Positions 17,340 through 26,661 of a DNA stretch of 64,000 nt are shown in pieces. The notes below the pieces were generated by a model. The model saw only the letters and a list, made by a program, of their open reading frames with translations. It ran no database searches and was not told the DNA's origin. Position numbers and translations under genes: made by a program. This stretch comes from an uncultured Paracoccaceae bacterium (GTDB taxonomy: Bacteria > Pseudomonadota > Alphaproteobacteria > Rhodobacterales > Rhodobacteraceae), in contig CANMYO010000003.1 in the NCBI GenBank assembly GCA_947502145.1, positions 372,001 through 436,000 of the forward strand, in the 5' to 3' direction. How positions within the stretch are numbered: position 1 is the first letter of the stretch; the number at the start of each line of letters is the position of its first letter.

Positions 17340-17840
17340 ATGCAGGCGCAATCAGTTGAAATGGTTCAGGAAGTGGCTGAAGACCATTGGGAGGTCGAAG
17401 CGCTTTACGATTTGTGCTTTGCGCCGGGGCGAACCGCTCTGTCGTCATACCGCCTGCGCAATGACATTGACCCTGTTGCAACGCTTTGTCTGACCGCGCG
17501 GGATCAAGAGGGGACGCTGGCTGGTGCGGTTCGCAACTGGCCGGTTCGCATTGCCGACAAGGTCGCCATTCTGCTGGGACCCGTGGCTGTTCATCCTACG
17601 CGACAGGGCGAGGGGATCGCCGCGCTGCTGATGTGGCGCAGTGTCGAACTGGCCCGCGCACTGGGATGGGAGCGGATGCTGTTGGTCGGCGATGCGCCGT
17701 ATTACGGCCGGTTCGGATTTTCACGGCTTGAGGGCGTGATCATGCCGCCGCCCACAAACCCCGACCGAGTCCTTGGCATTGCATTGCAACCGCGCGCCTG
17801 GGACGGCGTGACCGGGCCGGTACGACGCTTTGATGATTGA
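17340..17840 (+). CDS. GNAT-family N-acetyltransferase
   Basis: This is a 166-residue GNAT protein, taking the ATG at 17340; a GTG two codons earlier is the alternative. The acetyl-CoA-binding core is LLGPVAVHPTRQGEGIAALL, with the R/QxxGxG/A signature, followed by ERMLLVGDAPYYGRFGF. This second motif is characteristic of the YhbS-like subgroup. Substrates of that subgroup are mostly unknown. It is followed by an EcsC-like gene after 31 bases, possibly co-transcribed. Confidence 0.88.
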   Translation: MQAQSVEMVQEVAEDHWEVEALYDLCFAPGRTALSSYRLRNDIDPVATLCLTARDQEGTLAGAVRNWPVRIADKVAILLGPVAVHPTRQGEGIAALLMWRSVELARALGWERMLLVGDAPYYGRFGFSRLEGVIMPPPTNPDRVLGIALQPRAWDGVTGPVRRFDD

Positions 17841-17871
17841 AAAATCTGGCTGGCGGCATATTTAGGTTATC

Positions 17872-18684
17872 ATGACAAAGTCTGACCTGCCGATGAAAAC
17901 CGACAATCCTGAAAGCGGCTTCGCCCCCCTGACAGCCGCGCAGAAGGCGCAGGTTGCTGCCTTGGCGCAGCGCCAGCAGCGGGCCAATGGGATATTGATG
18001 AAAGCAATCAGTTTTGTTGGCGGTCAGGTCGACGATACGCTCAAACTCTTGCCCGCATCTGCCCGTGACCAGATCGATTCCGCAGCCCGGGTTGCCCTGC
18101 GCCAAAGCTATGAGCTGGCCACAAAAAGCCGCTCTGGGCCCTTGGCGCGGATTGGTGACAGCGATGCGGGTCACAAAGTTATGGCCACGATATCCGGGGC
18201 CCTTGGCGGTGTTGGCGGATTGCCAACCGCCCTCGCTGAACTGCCTGTTGCAACGACGATGATTTTTCGCGCCGTACAGGGTGTCGCCCGCCAATATGGA
18301 GAGGACACAACGTCAGAGGAAACCCGGATGGAATGCCTCGCCGTTTTTGGCGCAGGCGGTCCGGGTAACGATGATGATGCCGTTGATACATCATTCATTG
18401 GTGCGCGATTGGGCATCACCGGTGCTGCGTTGAACGGATTGATTGGAAAGGTTGCGCCGCGGTTTGCGGCTGTGCTGAGCCAGAAACTCGCAACACAGGC
18501 GGTTCCGGTTTTGGGCGCTGCCGCGGGGGCCGGGACCAACTACGCGTTCACCGATTATTACGTGGAAATGGCCCACGTTCATTTTGGCCTCAGGCAACTG
18601 GCGCGCGCGCATGGCGAAGACGTGGTGCTCGACGCCTTTCACGCCGCGCTTGTCGATCCAAAGCCGCCGGTCAAGACCGCCTAA
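17872..18684 (+). CDS. EcsC-family protein
   Basis: The product is 270 residues and matches the EcsC family by overall architecture: a Gly/Ala-rich centre (SGALGGVGGLPTALAELPVA), the acidic RMECLAVFGAGG segment, and a C-terminal AAAGAGTNYAFTDYYVEMAH. In Bacillus the EcsC name comes from a gene next to the EcsAB transporter; a biochemical role is not established. No transporter adjoins here. Several hydrophobic helices suggest membrane association. An AGG site precedes the ATG. It ends overlapping the convergent ptsP gene by four bases. Confidence 0.85.
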   Translation: MTKSDLPMKTDNPESGFAPLTAAQKAQVAALAQRQQRANGILMKAISFVGGQVDDTLKLLPASARDQIDSAARVALRQSYELATKSRSGPLARIGDSDAGHKVMATISGALGGVGGLPTALAELPVATTMIFRAVQGVARQYGEDTTSEETRMECLAVFGAGGPGNDDDAVDTSFIGARLGITGAALNGLIGKVAPRFAAVLSQKLATQAVPVLGAAAGAGTNYAFTDYYVEMAHVHFGLRQLARAHGEDVVLDAFHAALVDPKPPVKTA

Positions 18685-20924
18685 ACCTGTCCCTGCAGCC
18701 AGGTCATCACAGCACCGCGCACTGATTGATCGCCATCCGCGCGGCTTTTGTCGATCACCGCCTTGACCTCAGCCAGATCAACCCGCCGCAGCAGGTGCTT
18801 GACTGGCCCTACCGAGGCGGGACGCATCGACAGGCTGCGGAACCCGATCGCCGCAAAGCACAGCGCTTCAACCGGGCGACCCGCGTCTTCGCCGCAGAAT
18901 GACAGGGGCGTATCTGATATTTCGCACCTTTGCACGACCTGTTCCAGAAACGCCAGAAAACCAACATTCAGCGTGTCATAGCGGCGGCGAACGCGTTCAT
19001 TTTCACGATCGGCGGCATAGAAGAACTGCTTGAGGTCATTGCCACCAACAGAGATGAAATCGACCTCATCGAAAAAGCTCTGTGGCGCGAAACCCAAAGA
19101 CGGTGTTTCCAGCATCGCGCCGACGTCCAACGCAGAGGGCAAGGGATTGCCAAGCCGCCGTTCACGGGCAAGGACCTTATCAAGTTCGGATTTCGCAGCG
19201 CGGAATTCAGAGCGCAGAGTGATAAACGGGAACATGACCGACAACGGGCCACCATTGGCCGCGCGGACAAGCGCCTGCAACTGCATGCGCAGCACGCCGG
19301 GCTTGTCCAGACCAACGCGGATGGCCCGCCAGCCCATCGCCGGATTGGGTTCATCATTGGGCTTCATATAGGTCAGCACCTTGTCCGACCCGATGTCGAG
19401 CGTACGGAACACCACGCGCTTGCCGCCTGCCGCGCGCAAGACCCGCGCATAAAGGGCGGACAGTTCGGCACGGCGGGGCATTTGACTGCGGATCAGGAAC
19501 TGCAATTCAGTTCGGAACAACCCGACGCCTTCCGCACCGGACCCTTCGAGCGAAGGCAAATCTGCAATTAGCCCCGCGTTCATTTGCAAGGACACCACGG
19601 TTCCGCATTTGGTCTGGGCCGGCAGGTCGCGAATGCTGGCATATCGTTCCTGCGCCCGTGTCTGCATCGCGATCTTGTCGGAGAAGGCGGTTTGCACAGT
19701 ATCGTCGGGTCGCAGGTGGACAATGCCCTGTTCGCCATCAACGAGGACGGTGTCACCGTTCAAGGCTTCGGTCGTGATGCCCTTGGCGTTGATCACAAGT
19801 GGAATCGCCCACGCCCGCGCGACAATCGTTGCATGGCTGCCGACGGATCCTTCTTCAAGGACGATGCCTTTGATTTTCTTGCCATAATCCATCAGCTCGC
19901 CCGGACCGATATTGCGGGCGACCAGAATGGGATGTGGGGGCATTTCTGCGCCGGTGTCGCTGCCCTGTCCGGTCAGGATGCGCAACAGCCGATTGGACAG
20001 ATCATCCAGATCGTGCAGCCGCTCGCGCATGTAGGCATCGTTGGATTGGCCCAGCCGGGTGCGGGCAAGGGATTGTTCCTTTTCGACGGCGGCCTCGGCA
20101 GACAGGCCGTTTTCAACGTCGGATTCCATTCGTCGCATCCAGCTGCGCGAATTTGCGAACATGCGGTAGGCCTCAAAAACCTGTTTTTGGTCGGCGCTCG
20201 CGGTTTTCTGATCCGACAGCATTTCGTCAACGGTCATGCGTAATTGGTCAACCGCGCCGCGCAGCCTCTCAAGCTCGGTGTCGGGGTCGTCTGCAATTGG
20301 GTTGGTTACGACCACGCGCGGTTCGTGCAAATAGACCTGACCCGCACTTGCACCTTCCTGCGCAATTGATCCTTTGAACATGACCGGGTTCTGGTGACGC
20401 GCGGACAGGGCGGCACCTTCCCCAATAAATGCGCCGAGTTCGGTCATCTCAGCCAGCACCATCGCGACGACTTCGAGGGCATAAACCTCGTCCGTAGTAA
20501 ATTTGCGCGCTTCTTTTGACTGCACAACGATGACGCCAAGGGATTCACCCAAACGCTGGATCGGCACACCGCAGAACGAGGAATAGCGTTCCTCACCGGT
20601 TTCCGGCATGTAACGGAAGCCCTTTGACGACGGTGCATCCGCGGTGTTGACGACTTCTCGGGTGCGGGCGGTGCGACCCACCAGACCTTCACCCAGACGC
20701 ATCCGGGTCTGGTGAACGGATTCCGGGTCAAGACCCTGAGTCGCACAAAGTTCCAGTGTTTCAGGGTCCCGAAACAGGTAGATCGAACACACCTCGGTGT
20801 TCATCGACGACGCGATCAGCTCGACAATCTTGTCGAGCCGTTCCTGCCCTGCGCCATCTTCGGCCAAGGCCCGCCGCAGCCGCCCCAGCAACTTGCGGCT
20901 TTCGGTTTCGGTCCGCTCAGCCAT
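18681..20924 (-). CDS. ptsP: Nitrogen-PTS enzyme I (phosphoenolpyruvate-protein phosphotransferase PtsP)
   Basis: The product is 747 residues, and a strong GGGGGAG site precedes the ATG. An N-terminal GAF domain (about 20-160) distinguishes it from sugar PtsI. The phosphohistidine swivel domain shows GSVGSHATIVARAWAIP, with the active His in SHATIVAR. The C-terminal PEP-binding barrel shows GLFRTELQFLIRSQ, LDIGSDKVLTYMK, DFISVGGNDLKQFF and SFCGEDAGRPVEAL. EI-Ntr transfers phosphate from PEP to NPr and then EIIA-Ntr; in Proteobacteria the GAF domain senses glutamine or 2-oxoglutarate status. The chain controls potassium and carbon/nitrogen balance. It lies downstream of lysC on the same strand, 150 bases apart. 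Confidence 0.96.
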   Translation of the reverse strand: MAERTETESRKLLGRLRRALAEDGAGQERLDKIVELIASSMNTEVCSIYLFRDPETLELCATQGLDPESVHQTRMRLGEGLVGRTARTREVVNTADAPSSKGFRYMPETGEERYSSFCGVPIQRLGESLGVIVVQSKEARKFTTDEVYALEVVAMVLAEMTELGAFIGEGAALSARHQNPVMFKGSIAQEGASAGQVYLHEPRVVVTNPIADDPDTELERLRGAVDQLRMTVDEMLSDQKTASADQKQVFEAYRMFANSRSWMRRMESDVENGLSAEAAVEKEQSLARTRLGQSNDAYMRERLHDLDDLSNRLLRILTGQGSDTGAEMPPHPILVARNIGPGELMDYGKKIKGIVLEEGSVGSHATIVARAWAIPLVINAKGITTEALNGDTVLVDGEQGIVHLRPDDTVQTAFSDKIAMQTRAQERYASIRDLPAQTKCGTVVSLQMNAGLIADLPSLEGSGAEGVGLFRTELQFLIRSQMPRRAELSALYARVLRAAGGKRVVFRTLDIGSDKVLTYMKPNDEPNPAMGWRAIRVGLDKPGVLRMQLQALVRAANGGPLSVMFPFITLRSEFRAAKSELDKVLARERRLGNPLPSALDVGAMLETPSLGFAPQSFFDEVDFISVGGNDLKQFFYAADRENERVRRRYDTLNVGFLAFLEQVVQRCEISDTPLSFCGEDAGRPVEALCFAAIGFRSLSMRPASVGPVKHLLRRVDLAEVKAVIDKSRADGDQSVRGAVMTWLQGQV

Positions 20925-21018
20925 GTGTCTCCCCCAAACAGCTGTCAGATCACCTATATGCGAATTGCCCGGCGATTGGGAGAGGAGAAAACCAATCGGT
21001 CAATGTCATAACTGACTG

Positions 21019-21072
21019 AATTTTACGCATCTTTGAGCCGACTGCGCCGCAATGCCCAACACGGCGTAAATT
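21019..21072 (-). repeat. Inverted repeat between lysC and ptsP
   Basis: Arms AATTTTACGC (21019-21028) and GCGTAAATT (21064-21072) are complementary apart from one extra T, and enclose about 35 bases. On the minus strand this lies directly after the lysC stop. No U tract of the usual kind follows. It may slow or partly terminate transcription between lysC and ptsP. Confidence 0.4.
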
Positions 21073-21074
21073 GA

Positions 21075-22313
21075 CTAGGCGGCCTTTTCCAATTCAAAGG
21101 CGTCATGCAGAGCCTGTACCGCAAGTTCCATATACTTGCGGTCAATCAACACGCTGACTTTGATCTCAGAAGTAGTGATGACCTTGATGTTCACACCCTC
21201 GTCGCGCAGCGTTTCAAACATTTTTGCAGCGACCCCGGCATGGGATCGCATACCGATGCCCACGATGCTGACCTTTGCGACGGCTTCGTCAGCGACCAGA
21301 TCATGATAGTTGATCTCGCCCGCATCCTTGGCCGTCTGCATGGCTTTTTCGGCGCGCATCACCTGATCAACCGGACAAGAGAACGTCATGTCGGTGCGCC
21401 CATCTTCCGAGATGTTCTGCACGATCATGTCGACGTTGACGCCAGCTTCGGCCAGGGGGCCGAAGATCGCTGCGGCGATGCCGGGGCGGTCAGCGACGGA
21501 AATCAAGGTCATCTTCGCTTCATCGCGGCTATAGGCCACGCCGTTGACTGCATTGCTTTCCATGATTTCCTCCTCTGCGCAGACCAGTGTACCTGCGTCA
21601 TCTGATGGTTCTTCGAACGAAGATAGCACCCGCAGGCGCACGTTGTACCGCATCGCCAATTCGACGGATCTGGTCTGCAGAACCTTGGCCCCAAGCGAAG
21701 CCAGTTCCAGCATTTCCTCGAATGCGATCTTGTCGAGTTTGCGGGCCTTGCCTGTAATTCGCGGATCGGTGGTGTAGACACCGTCGACGTCCGTAAAGAT
21801 GTCACAGCGTTCCGCGCCAAAGGCGGCGGCAAAGGCGACGGCGGTTGTGTCCGAACCGCCGCGCCCCAGCGTTGTGATCCGGCCTTCGGGGCTGACCCCC
21901 TGAAATCCAGCGACAACGGCAACGCGCATCCCCTCGCCAAACTTTGAATTGATATTCTCTGTCGGGATTTCTTCGATCCGGGCGGATGAATGGGCCGAGG
22001 TTGTCTTGACCGGCACCTGCCAGCCTTGCCAACTCCGGGCGGGGATGTCCATTTCCTGCAATCGCAATGCCATCAGGCCCGCGGTCACGTTTTCGCCGCT
22101 TGAAACAACCGCGTCATATTCGCGCGCGTCATAAAGTGGTGCGGTTTCGTTGACCCAGCCGACAAGCTCGTTGGTCTTGCCCGACATGGCCGAAACGATG
22201 ACGATTACGTCATAGCCTTTGGCCACTTCCAATGCGACCCGTTTAGCGGCACGCGCGATCCGGTCGAGGTTCGCGACCGAGGTGCCGCCGAATTTCATGA
22301 CAAGTGTTGGCAT
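21075..22313 (-). CDS. lysC: Aspartate kinase
   Basis: This 412-residue enzyme phosphorylates aspartate at the head of lysine, threonine and methionine synthesis. The start MPTLVMKFGGTSVANLDRIA is the canonical kinase N terminus, and TLGRGGSDTTAVAFAAA and FTDVDGVYTTDPRI are kinase motifs. Two C-terminal ACT domains (about 265-405) provide feedback control. The ATG follows AAGGGA. The 213 bases upstream, before the next gene on the same strand, hold no gene that I can support. The product feeds the homoserine dehydrogenase encoded at 34458-35744. Confidence 0.97.
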   Translation of the reverse strand: MPTLVMKFGGTSVANLDRIARAAKRVALEVAKGYDVIVIVSAMSGKTNELVGWVNETAPLYDAREYDAVVSSGENVTAGLMALRLQEMDIPARSWQGWQVPVKTTSAHSSARIEEIPTENINSKFGEGMRVAVVAGFQGVSPEGRITTLGRGGSDTTAVAFAAAFGAERCDIFTDVDGVYTTDPRITGKARKLDKIAFEEMLELASLGAKVLQTRSVELAMRYNVRLRVLSSFEEPSDDAGTLVCAEEEIMESNAVNGVAYSRDEAKMTLISVADRPGIAAAIFGPLAEAGVNVDMIVQNISEDGRTDMTFSCPVDQVMRAEKAMQTAKDAGEINYHDLVADEAVAKVSIVGIGMRSHAGVAAKMFETLRDEGVNIKVITTSEIKVSVLIDRKYMELAVQALHDAFELEKAA

Positions 22314-22527
22314 GACAGTCCCTTTGCAATCGCAGTTCCCCTAAACTGTCGTCACGGCAAGGGCAATGCGGAATGCCTTGCAAATATGGGTCTGCGTTGG
22401 ATTTGTGGCCGTTGGCGCGCAACACGGAATTCCGAATGTCTCATGGCGGGGCAGAGCAAGCGGCCAAGGCACTGCCTGCAGATCGCGGCACAGGGTTACA
22501 GAGTTGCCTCAGCCAAGACGCGAGTCG

Positions 22528-22929
22528 CTAGTTGGCCTTTTTCTTGGGCACAAAAGGCAGCGGCAGGACCGGCACACCATCTTCGACCAACTTCCTGGCC
22601 TCTTGCGCATTCGCCTCACCATAGATCGCGCGTTCGGGGATCAGCCCGTCATGCATATCGCGCGCCTCCTGAGCGAACGACAGCCCCACATAGTCAGAGT
22701 TCTTTTCGACCTCTTCACGGATTTTCTCGATCGGATTTTTGGCCCTGGGGGCGACAATCCCGCCCTTCTTGGGAACAGAAGGGGCCATCAGGGATTTTGC
22801 GACATCGGCAGAGCCACAACTGGTGCAAACCACCATCCCGGCCTTACGCAATTTGTCGTAGGCCTCAGCATTCTGGAACCAGCTCTCGAATTGGTGGTCC
22901 TTTTCGCAGGTCAAGGTATAGCGGATCAC
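22528..22929 (-). CDS. DUF1178 family zinc-ribbon-like protein
   Basis: A GTG at 22929 with GAAAGG upstream gives 133 residues starting VIRYTLTCEKDHQFESWFQN, the conserved opening of DUF1178 proteins. CTSCGS (with an earlier Cys in LTCEKDH) suggests a metal-binding knuckle. The middle is basic and Pro-rich, and the C terminus ends VPKKKAN. The longer frame upstream is not conserved-looking and overlaps the NUDIX gene's terminus region. The family is widespread in Alphaproteobacteria and uncharacterised. Confidence 0.85.
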   Translation of the reverse strand: MIRYTLTCEKDHQFESWFQNAEAYDKLRKAGMVVCTSCGSADVAKSLMAPSVPKKGGIVAPRAKNPIEKIREEVEKNSDYVGLSFAQEARDMHDGLIPERAIYGEANAQEARKLVEDGVPVLPLPFVPKKKAN

Positions 22930-22995
22930 GCGTTGGCCTTTCGGGGGGCGATTTGTCCATGAATTAGTGCTGATTTTTATAGCTTCAAGCCGCAC

Positions 22996-23505
22996 TTACG
23001 GCAATGTGCTTGGGTCGAATTGTGCCACGATCCGGCGCAATTCCGGCTCTGCGAGGCGTTTTGCCGCCTTCTTGGGAGATATCCATTTGCGTTTGCGCTG
23101 TTTGCGTTCGGGCCATTTGTCGTGTTCGCACGTCACTTCAAGCGGGTAGACCATGACAATCACCGGGGCGAGTTTCTTGCTCATTGTTTTGACGTAGGCA
23201 AAAACGCCGAGGCAGTGATCAATGGGCCGACCTGTCAATCCTGCTTCCTCCCAGGCTTCGGTGGCGGCGGCGCTGGCGGGGGTTTCTTTGTGTATCGGCC
23301 AGCCTTTGGGCAGGATCCACCGTTTTGATCGGCGGCTGGTGATGAGACATACCTGCAATTTGCCATCTTTGTAGCGATAGCAAAGCGCGGCAAACTGGGT
23401 GCGCACATCGGTTTTGCCGCCGGTTCGCAATCTTATTGGCAGCTGGCCGCGGCGCGACGAAAAGGTTGGTGGCGTGGCACTTTTGTTCAAATGCGTTAAG
23501 TCCAA
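22996..23505 (-). CDS. NUDIX hydrolase
   Basis: The 169-residue product contains the NUDIX box from about residue 68: GWPIHKETPASAAATEAWEEAGL. The central EAWEEAG is intact, and Thr replaces the usual Arg before it, as occurs in diphosphoinositol-polyphosphate-type members. The most upstream start is a TTG at 23505 with an AGGA site; later starts would remove residues before the conserved VRTQFAALCYR strand. It likely hydrolyses a nucleoside diphosphate-linked or polyphosphate substrate. The start is only 17 bases from the divergent deacetylase ORF, an unusually tight arrangement. Confidence 0.9.
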   Translation of the reverse strand: MDLTHLNKSATPPTFSSRRGQLPIRLRTGGKTDVRTQFAALCYRYKDGKLQVCLITSRRSKRWILPKGWPIHKETPASAAATEAWEEAGLTGRPIDHCLGVFAYVKTMSKKLAPVIVMVYPLEVTCEHDKWPERKQRKRKWISPKKAAKRLAEPELRRIVAQFDPSTLP

Positions 23506-23522
23506 GCTAGTCCTGATTTTTC

Positions 23523-24668
23523 ATGCATAGCGTTTTGGCCCCTCATATGACCATCCCCCGTTTCATCGGGTCCGAGATTTACCGGAACTCCAGCTATGGT
23601 GGCTACCATCCGCTGCGGGTGCCGCGTGTCTCAACGGTGATGGATCTCAGCCGGGCGCTGGGTTGGCTGCCGGCTGCGCAATACGTCAATTCGCCCCGCG
23701 CAAAACCTGCGGCGTTACACAGCTTTCATACCCCGACATATGTAACAGCGCTGTTAAAGGCCGAGGCAGAACAGCAGGTCAGCGCAGCCACCCGGAAGCG
23801 CCATGGCCTGGGCACGCAAGACAACCCCGTGTTCGCAGAAATGTTCCGGCGTCCGGCGACGTCTGCGGGGGGCGCATTACTCGCGGGTGAGTTGCTGCGC
23901 GGAGGCGGGGTGATTTACCTGCCCGGCGGCGGGACCCATCACGGGTTTCCGGATCGGGCCAATGGGTTCTGCTATCTCAATGACCCGGTGCTGGCGATCC
24001 AGTCCCTGCGGCGCAACGGCGCCCAACGTATCGCTTATGTCGATATTGACGCCCATCATCCCGACGGGGTGGAACATGCATTTGCCGATGATCCCGACAC
24101 TCTGCTGATTTCGACCCATGAGATTGATCGATGGCCGCGCACGGGCGCGCTGCATGATTGCGGTGTCGGGCAGGTGTTCAACCTGCCGCTGCCCAAAGGC
24201 GCACATGACGATGACATGGCGCTGGCGCGGGACGATTTGATTCTGCCCGCGGTTGGGGCGTTTCACCCGGACGCGATTGTCCTGCAATGCGGGGCCGATG
24301 CCGTGCAAGAGGATCCGCAGTCGCAGCTTGCGATGTCCAACCAGTCGCATTGGGCAATTGTCGCGGCGCTGAGGCGGATGGCCCCGCGCTATCTGGTACT
24401 GGGAGGCGGTGGCTATAACCCATGGTCAGTAGGGCGCCTGTGGACGGGTGTCTGGGCGACATTGAACGGAATTGCCATCCCGGATGAGTTGCCACCCGCC
24501 GGGCAAGCCGTCCTGACTGATCTGCGCTGGGAGGGGCAGCGACGGGTCAAGACGCCACCGCCGCATTGGCTAAAGACATTGCGCGACAGGCCCCGCCATG
24601 GGGCAATAGCGGATCAGCTGCGCAATGACGTGGCGCTTCTCGCGGGACGGTTGCGCACCTGGGTCTAG
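23523..24668 (+). CDS. Histone deacetylase superfamily (acetoin-utilisation AcuC-like) hydrolase
   Basis: The product is 381 residues from the first ATG; an ATG at 23547 (MTIPRFIGSEIY) is an equally credible start because neither has a clear ribosome site. Motifs of the zinc deacetylase fold are GGGTHHGFPDRANGFCYLND, the metal-binding DIDAHHPDGVEHAF, LQCGADAVQEDP and LGGGGYNPWSVGRLW. Bacterial members deacetylate acetyl-CoA synthetase lysines, acetylpolyamines or other amides. No acetoin or polyamine genes adjoin. The 3' end overlaps the convergent waaA by four bases. Confidence 0.9.
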   Translation: MHSVLAPHMTIPRFIGSEIYRNSSYGGYHPLRVPRVSTVMDLSRALGWLPAAQYVNSPRAKPAALHSFHTPTYVTALLKAEAEQQVSAATRKRHGLGTQDNPVFAEMFRRPATSAGGALLAGELLRGGGVIYLPGGGTHHGFPDRANGFCYLNDPVLAIQSLRRNGAQRIAYVDIDAHHPDGVEHAFADDPDTLLISTHEIDRWPRTGALHDCGVGQVFNLPLPKGAHDDDMALARDDLILPAVGAFHPDAIVLQCGADAVQEDPQSQLAMSNQSHWAIVAALRRMAPRYLVLGGGGYNPWSVGRLWTGVWATLNGIAIPDELPPAGQAVLTDLRWEGQRRVKTPPPHWLKTLRDRPRHGAIADQLRNDVALLAGRLRTWV

Positions 24669-25861
24669 ATCAGCAGCGCCTTGATCCGGGCGATAATGGG
24701 AGCAAGATCGGCGGGCTGTGCAAGCTGACGTGCCCGCTTTGCCATCGCGTCATCTGCGCCGTGGGCGAGAAACGCCGCAGCCAGATCATTTGCATCCTTG
24801 ATCTGGATCGCGGCCCCGTTTTCCCCAAGACGTTTGTAAATTTCGACAAAGTTGCCGGTGAAGGGGCCATGCAGGATCGGGCAGCCGTAGGCCGCAGGTT
24901 CATAGGGGGAATGACCGCCCTGATCGACAAGCGAACCACCGATAAGAGCGACACCGCTCAGGCGATACCAGAATGACATTTCGTCAAGGGTATCAGCCAG
25001 ATAGACCTGTGCTTCGGGCGCTTCTCCCTTGCTGCGGGTCGCGAATGAAAGGCCGCGACCGGCGATCAGTCGTGCAATGTCCGGTGCGCGGTGCGGGTGC
25101 CGTGGCGCAATGATCAGTTTCAGTTCCGGGTCGGTTTCCAGGGCCGTCGCGAAAGCGTTCAGCGCAATGGCTTCTTCGCCCGCGTGGGTCGCGGCCGCCA
25201 GGATCGTCTTGTCACGCGACGCGGGCCATAGACCTTCGGGCAAGGGGCTGACGTCGGGCGCATATGCTGATTTCAGCGTGACAGGTCCAGTGATGCGGTC
25301 GGGGGGCAGGCCAAGCTGCTGCAGGTGTGCGCCACTTTGCTGATCTTGTGGAACCGCGAGGGCGACCGGCGCGAGCAGCCGGCGGGTCAGGCCGCGGACC
25401 ATGCGCCACCTGTCACGCGCACGCCTGGACATGCGCGCCGACAGCAAGATGACGGGCACGTTTGCCCTATGGGCGGTCGCGATCCGATTGGGCCAAAGTT
25501 CATTTTCCAGAATAATCAAGCCGGACAGCGGCGGTGCCATGCGTCTTGCGGACATCGCGAAATCAAGTGGGGCCAGGGTCACGGTGACATTGTCCAACCC
25601 CCAACGCAGCGCGGTGTCGCGACCGGTTGTGGTGTTACTTGTCACCAGCACAGGACCATCCAACCCTTCAATGACGGGGCGGGCGGATTTGAGCTCTCCG
25701 ACGCTGGCCCCATGCACCCAGGTTGTCCCGGGCCCTGGTGTTCTGGGCGACACACGATCACGTAAATCTGCGGTTGTTTCCACGCCGCGCAGCACCCGCC
25801 AAAGCGCACTGATGGCAAGGAATGGCAACAAGACCAGGCTGATAAGGCGATAAATCCACAC
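24665..25861 (-). CDS. waaA: 3-deoxy-D-manno-octulosonic acid (Kdo) transferase
   Basis: I chose the GTG at 25861 (VWIYRLISLVLLPFL), which gives 398 residues and leaves room for the divergent modA promoter; the longer frame would run to 25966 and overlap modA. An N-terminal membrane anchor is followed by the GT-B glycosyltransferase pattern WVHGASVGELKSARPVI, ILENELWPNRIA and VALIGGSLVDQGGHSPYEP. The enzyme adds Kdo from CMP-Kdo to lipid IVA at the cytoplasmic face of the inner membrane during lipopolysaccharide synthesis. The capsule genes kpsC and kpsS in this window also use Kdo. Confidence 0.93.
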   Translation of the reverse strand: MWIYRLISLVLLPFLAISALWRVLRGVETTADLRDRVSPRTPGPGTTWVHGASVGELKSARPVIEGLDGPVLVTSNTTTGRDTALRWGLDNVTVTLAPLDFAMSARRMAPPLSGLIILENELWPNRIATAHRANVPVILLSARMSRRARDRWRMVRGLTRRLLAPVALAVPQDQQSGAHLQQLGLPPDRITGPVTLKSAYAPDVSPLPEGLWPASRDKTILAAATHAGEEAIALNAFATALETDPELKLIIAPRHPHRAPDIARLIAGRGLSFATRSKGEAPEAQVYLADTLDEMSFWYRLSGVALIGGSLVDQGGHSPYEPAAYGCPILHGPFTGNFVEIYKRLGENGAAIQIKDANDLAAAFLAHGADDAMAKRARQLAQPADLAPIIARIKALLI

Positions 25862-25926
25862 GCGCGGAGACCTAGCAGCAAGGGTGCCCCCTTGCCACCC
25901 CCGGCACAAGCCGGGATAGTCCCGCC

Positions 25927-26661
25927 ATGTTGACTTGTCGCCTGATCCTGACGGTTTTCCTGACACTTAGCCTGCAACCGCTGCGGGCTGAGCCATTGGT
26001 TGTTTTCGCTGCAGCCAGCCTCAAGGGGCCGCTGGATGAGATTGCGTCAGCCGTGGATGATGTCGTGATTAGCTATGACGGCAGCGGTGCGATTGCACGG
26101 CAGGTGCTGCATGGTGCCCCGGCTGATATTGTTGTGTTGGCCCACCCGAAATGGATGGATGTCCTGCAAGACGCACAGGCGATCCGTATTGATACGCGAA
26201 CTGATTTGCTGGGCAATCGACTTGTGTTGGTTAGGGATGATGCTACTGCGGTCGCCCTGACTACAGACGGTCTGCAAGCGGCATTGGGCGAGGGGCGCCT
26301 TGCCATCGGGCTGACCAAGGCGGTGCCGGCAGGGCAATACGGGCGCGCGGCATTGGAATCCTTGGGATTGTGGGACGCGGTCAAGGATCAATTGGCAGAG
26401 GTCACAAACGTCCGCGCGGCGCTGGCTCTGGTGGCCCGGGGTGAGGCACCACTTGGGCTGGTCTACGCCAGCGACGCGCAGATTGTGCCGGGTATTGCAG
26501 TGGTTGCCGAAATCCCGGCAGAGGCGCATGAACCGATCCGCTATGTCACGGCAGCAACCAGCGATGACCCCAGGTCGGCGGCTTTTCTTGCACGATTGGT
26601 CGGTCCGGATGCGCAGGCTATTTTTGCGGCTGCGGGTTTTATCCCGCTGACCAACCAATGA
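25927..26661 (+). CDS. modA: Molybdate ABC transporter substrate-binding protein
   Basis: The product is 244 residues with a signal peptide of about 21 residues (LILTVFLTLSLQPLRA). The mature part begins EPLVVFAAASLKGPLDEI, the ModA phosphate-like-oxyanion binding signature, and continues YDGSGAIARQVLHGAPADIV. It captures molybdate or tungstate in the periplasm. It is the first gene of modABC, and its stop overlaps modB by four bases (ATGA). No ModE-type regulator gene lies alongside. Confidence 0.95.
   Translation: MLTCRLILTVFLTLSLQPLRAEPLVVFAAASLKGPLDEIASAVDDVVISYDGSGAIARQVLHGAPADIVVLAHPKWMDVLQDAQAIRIDTRTDLLGNRLVLVRDDATAVALTTDGLQAALGEGRLAIGLTKAVPAGQYGRAALESLGLWDAVKDQLAEVTNVRAALALVARGEAPLGLVYASDAQIVPGIAVVAEIPAEAHEPIRYVTAATSDDPRSAAFLARLVGPDAQAIFAAAGFIPLTNQ

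Noticed and set aside
22440-22515. tRNA-like stretch (GGCGGGGCAGAGC...) upstream of lysC
   Set aside because: The possible anticodon stem has a mismatch, position 33 is not T, and no T arm with TTC can be formed.
25862-25966. N-terminal extension of waaA to 25966
   Set aside because: It would overlap the divergent modA start and adds non-hydrophobic residues before the membrane anchor.
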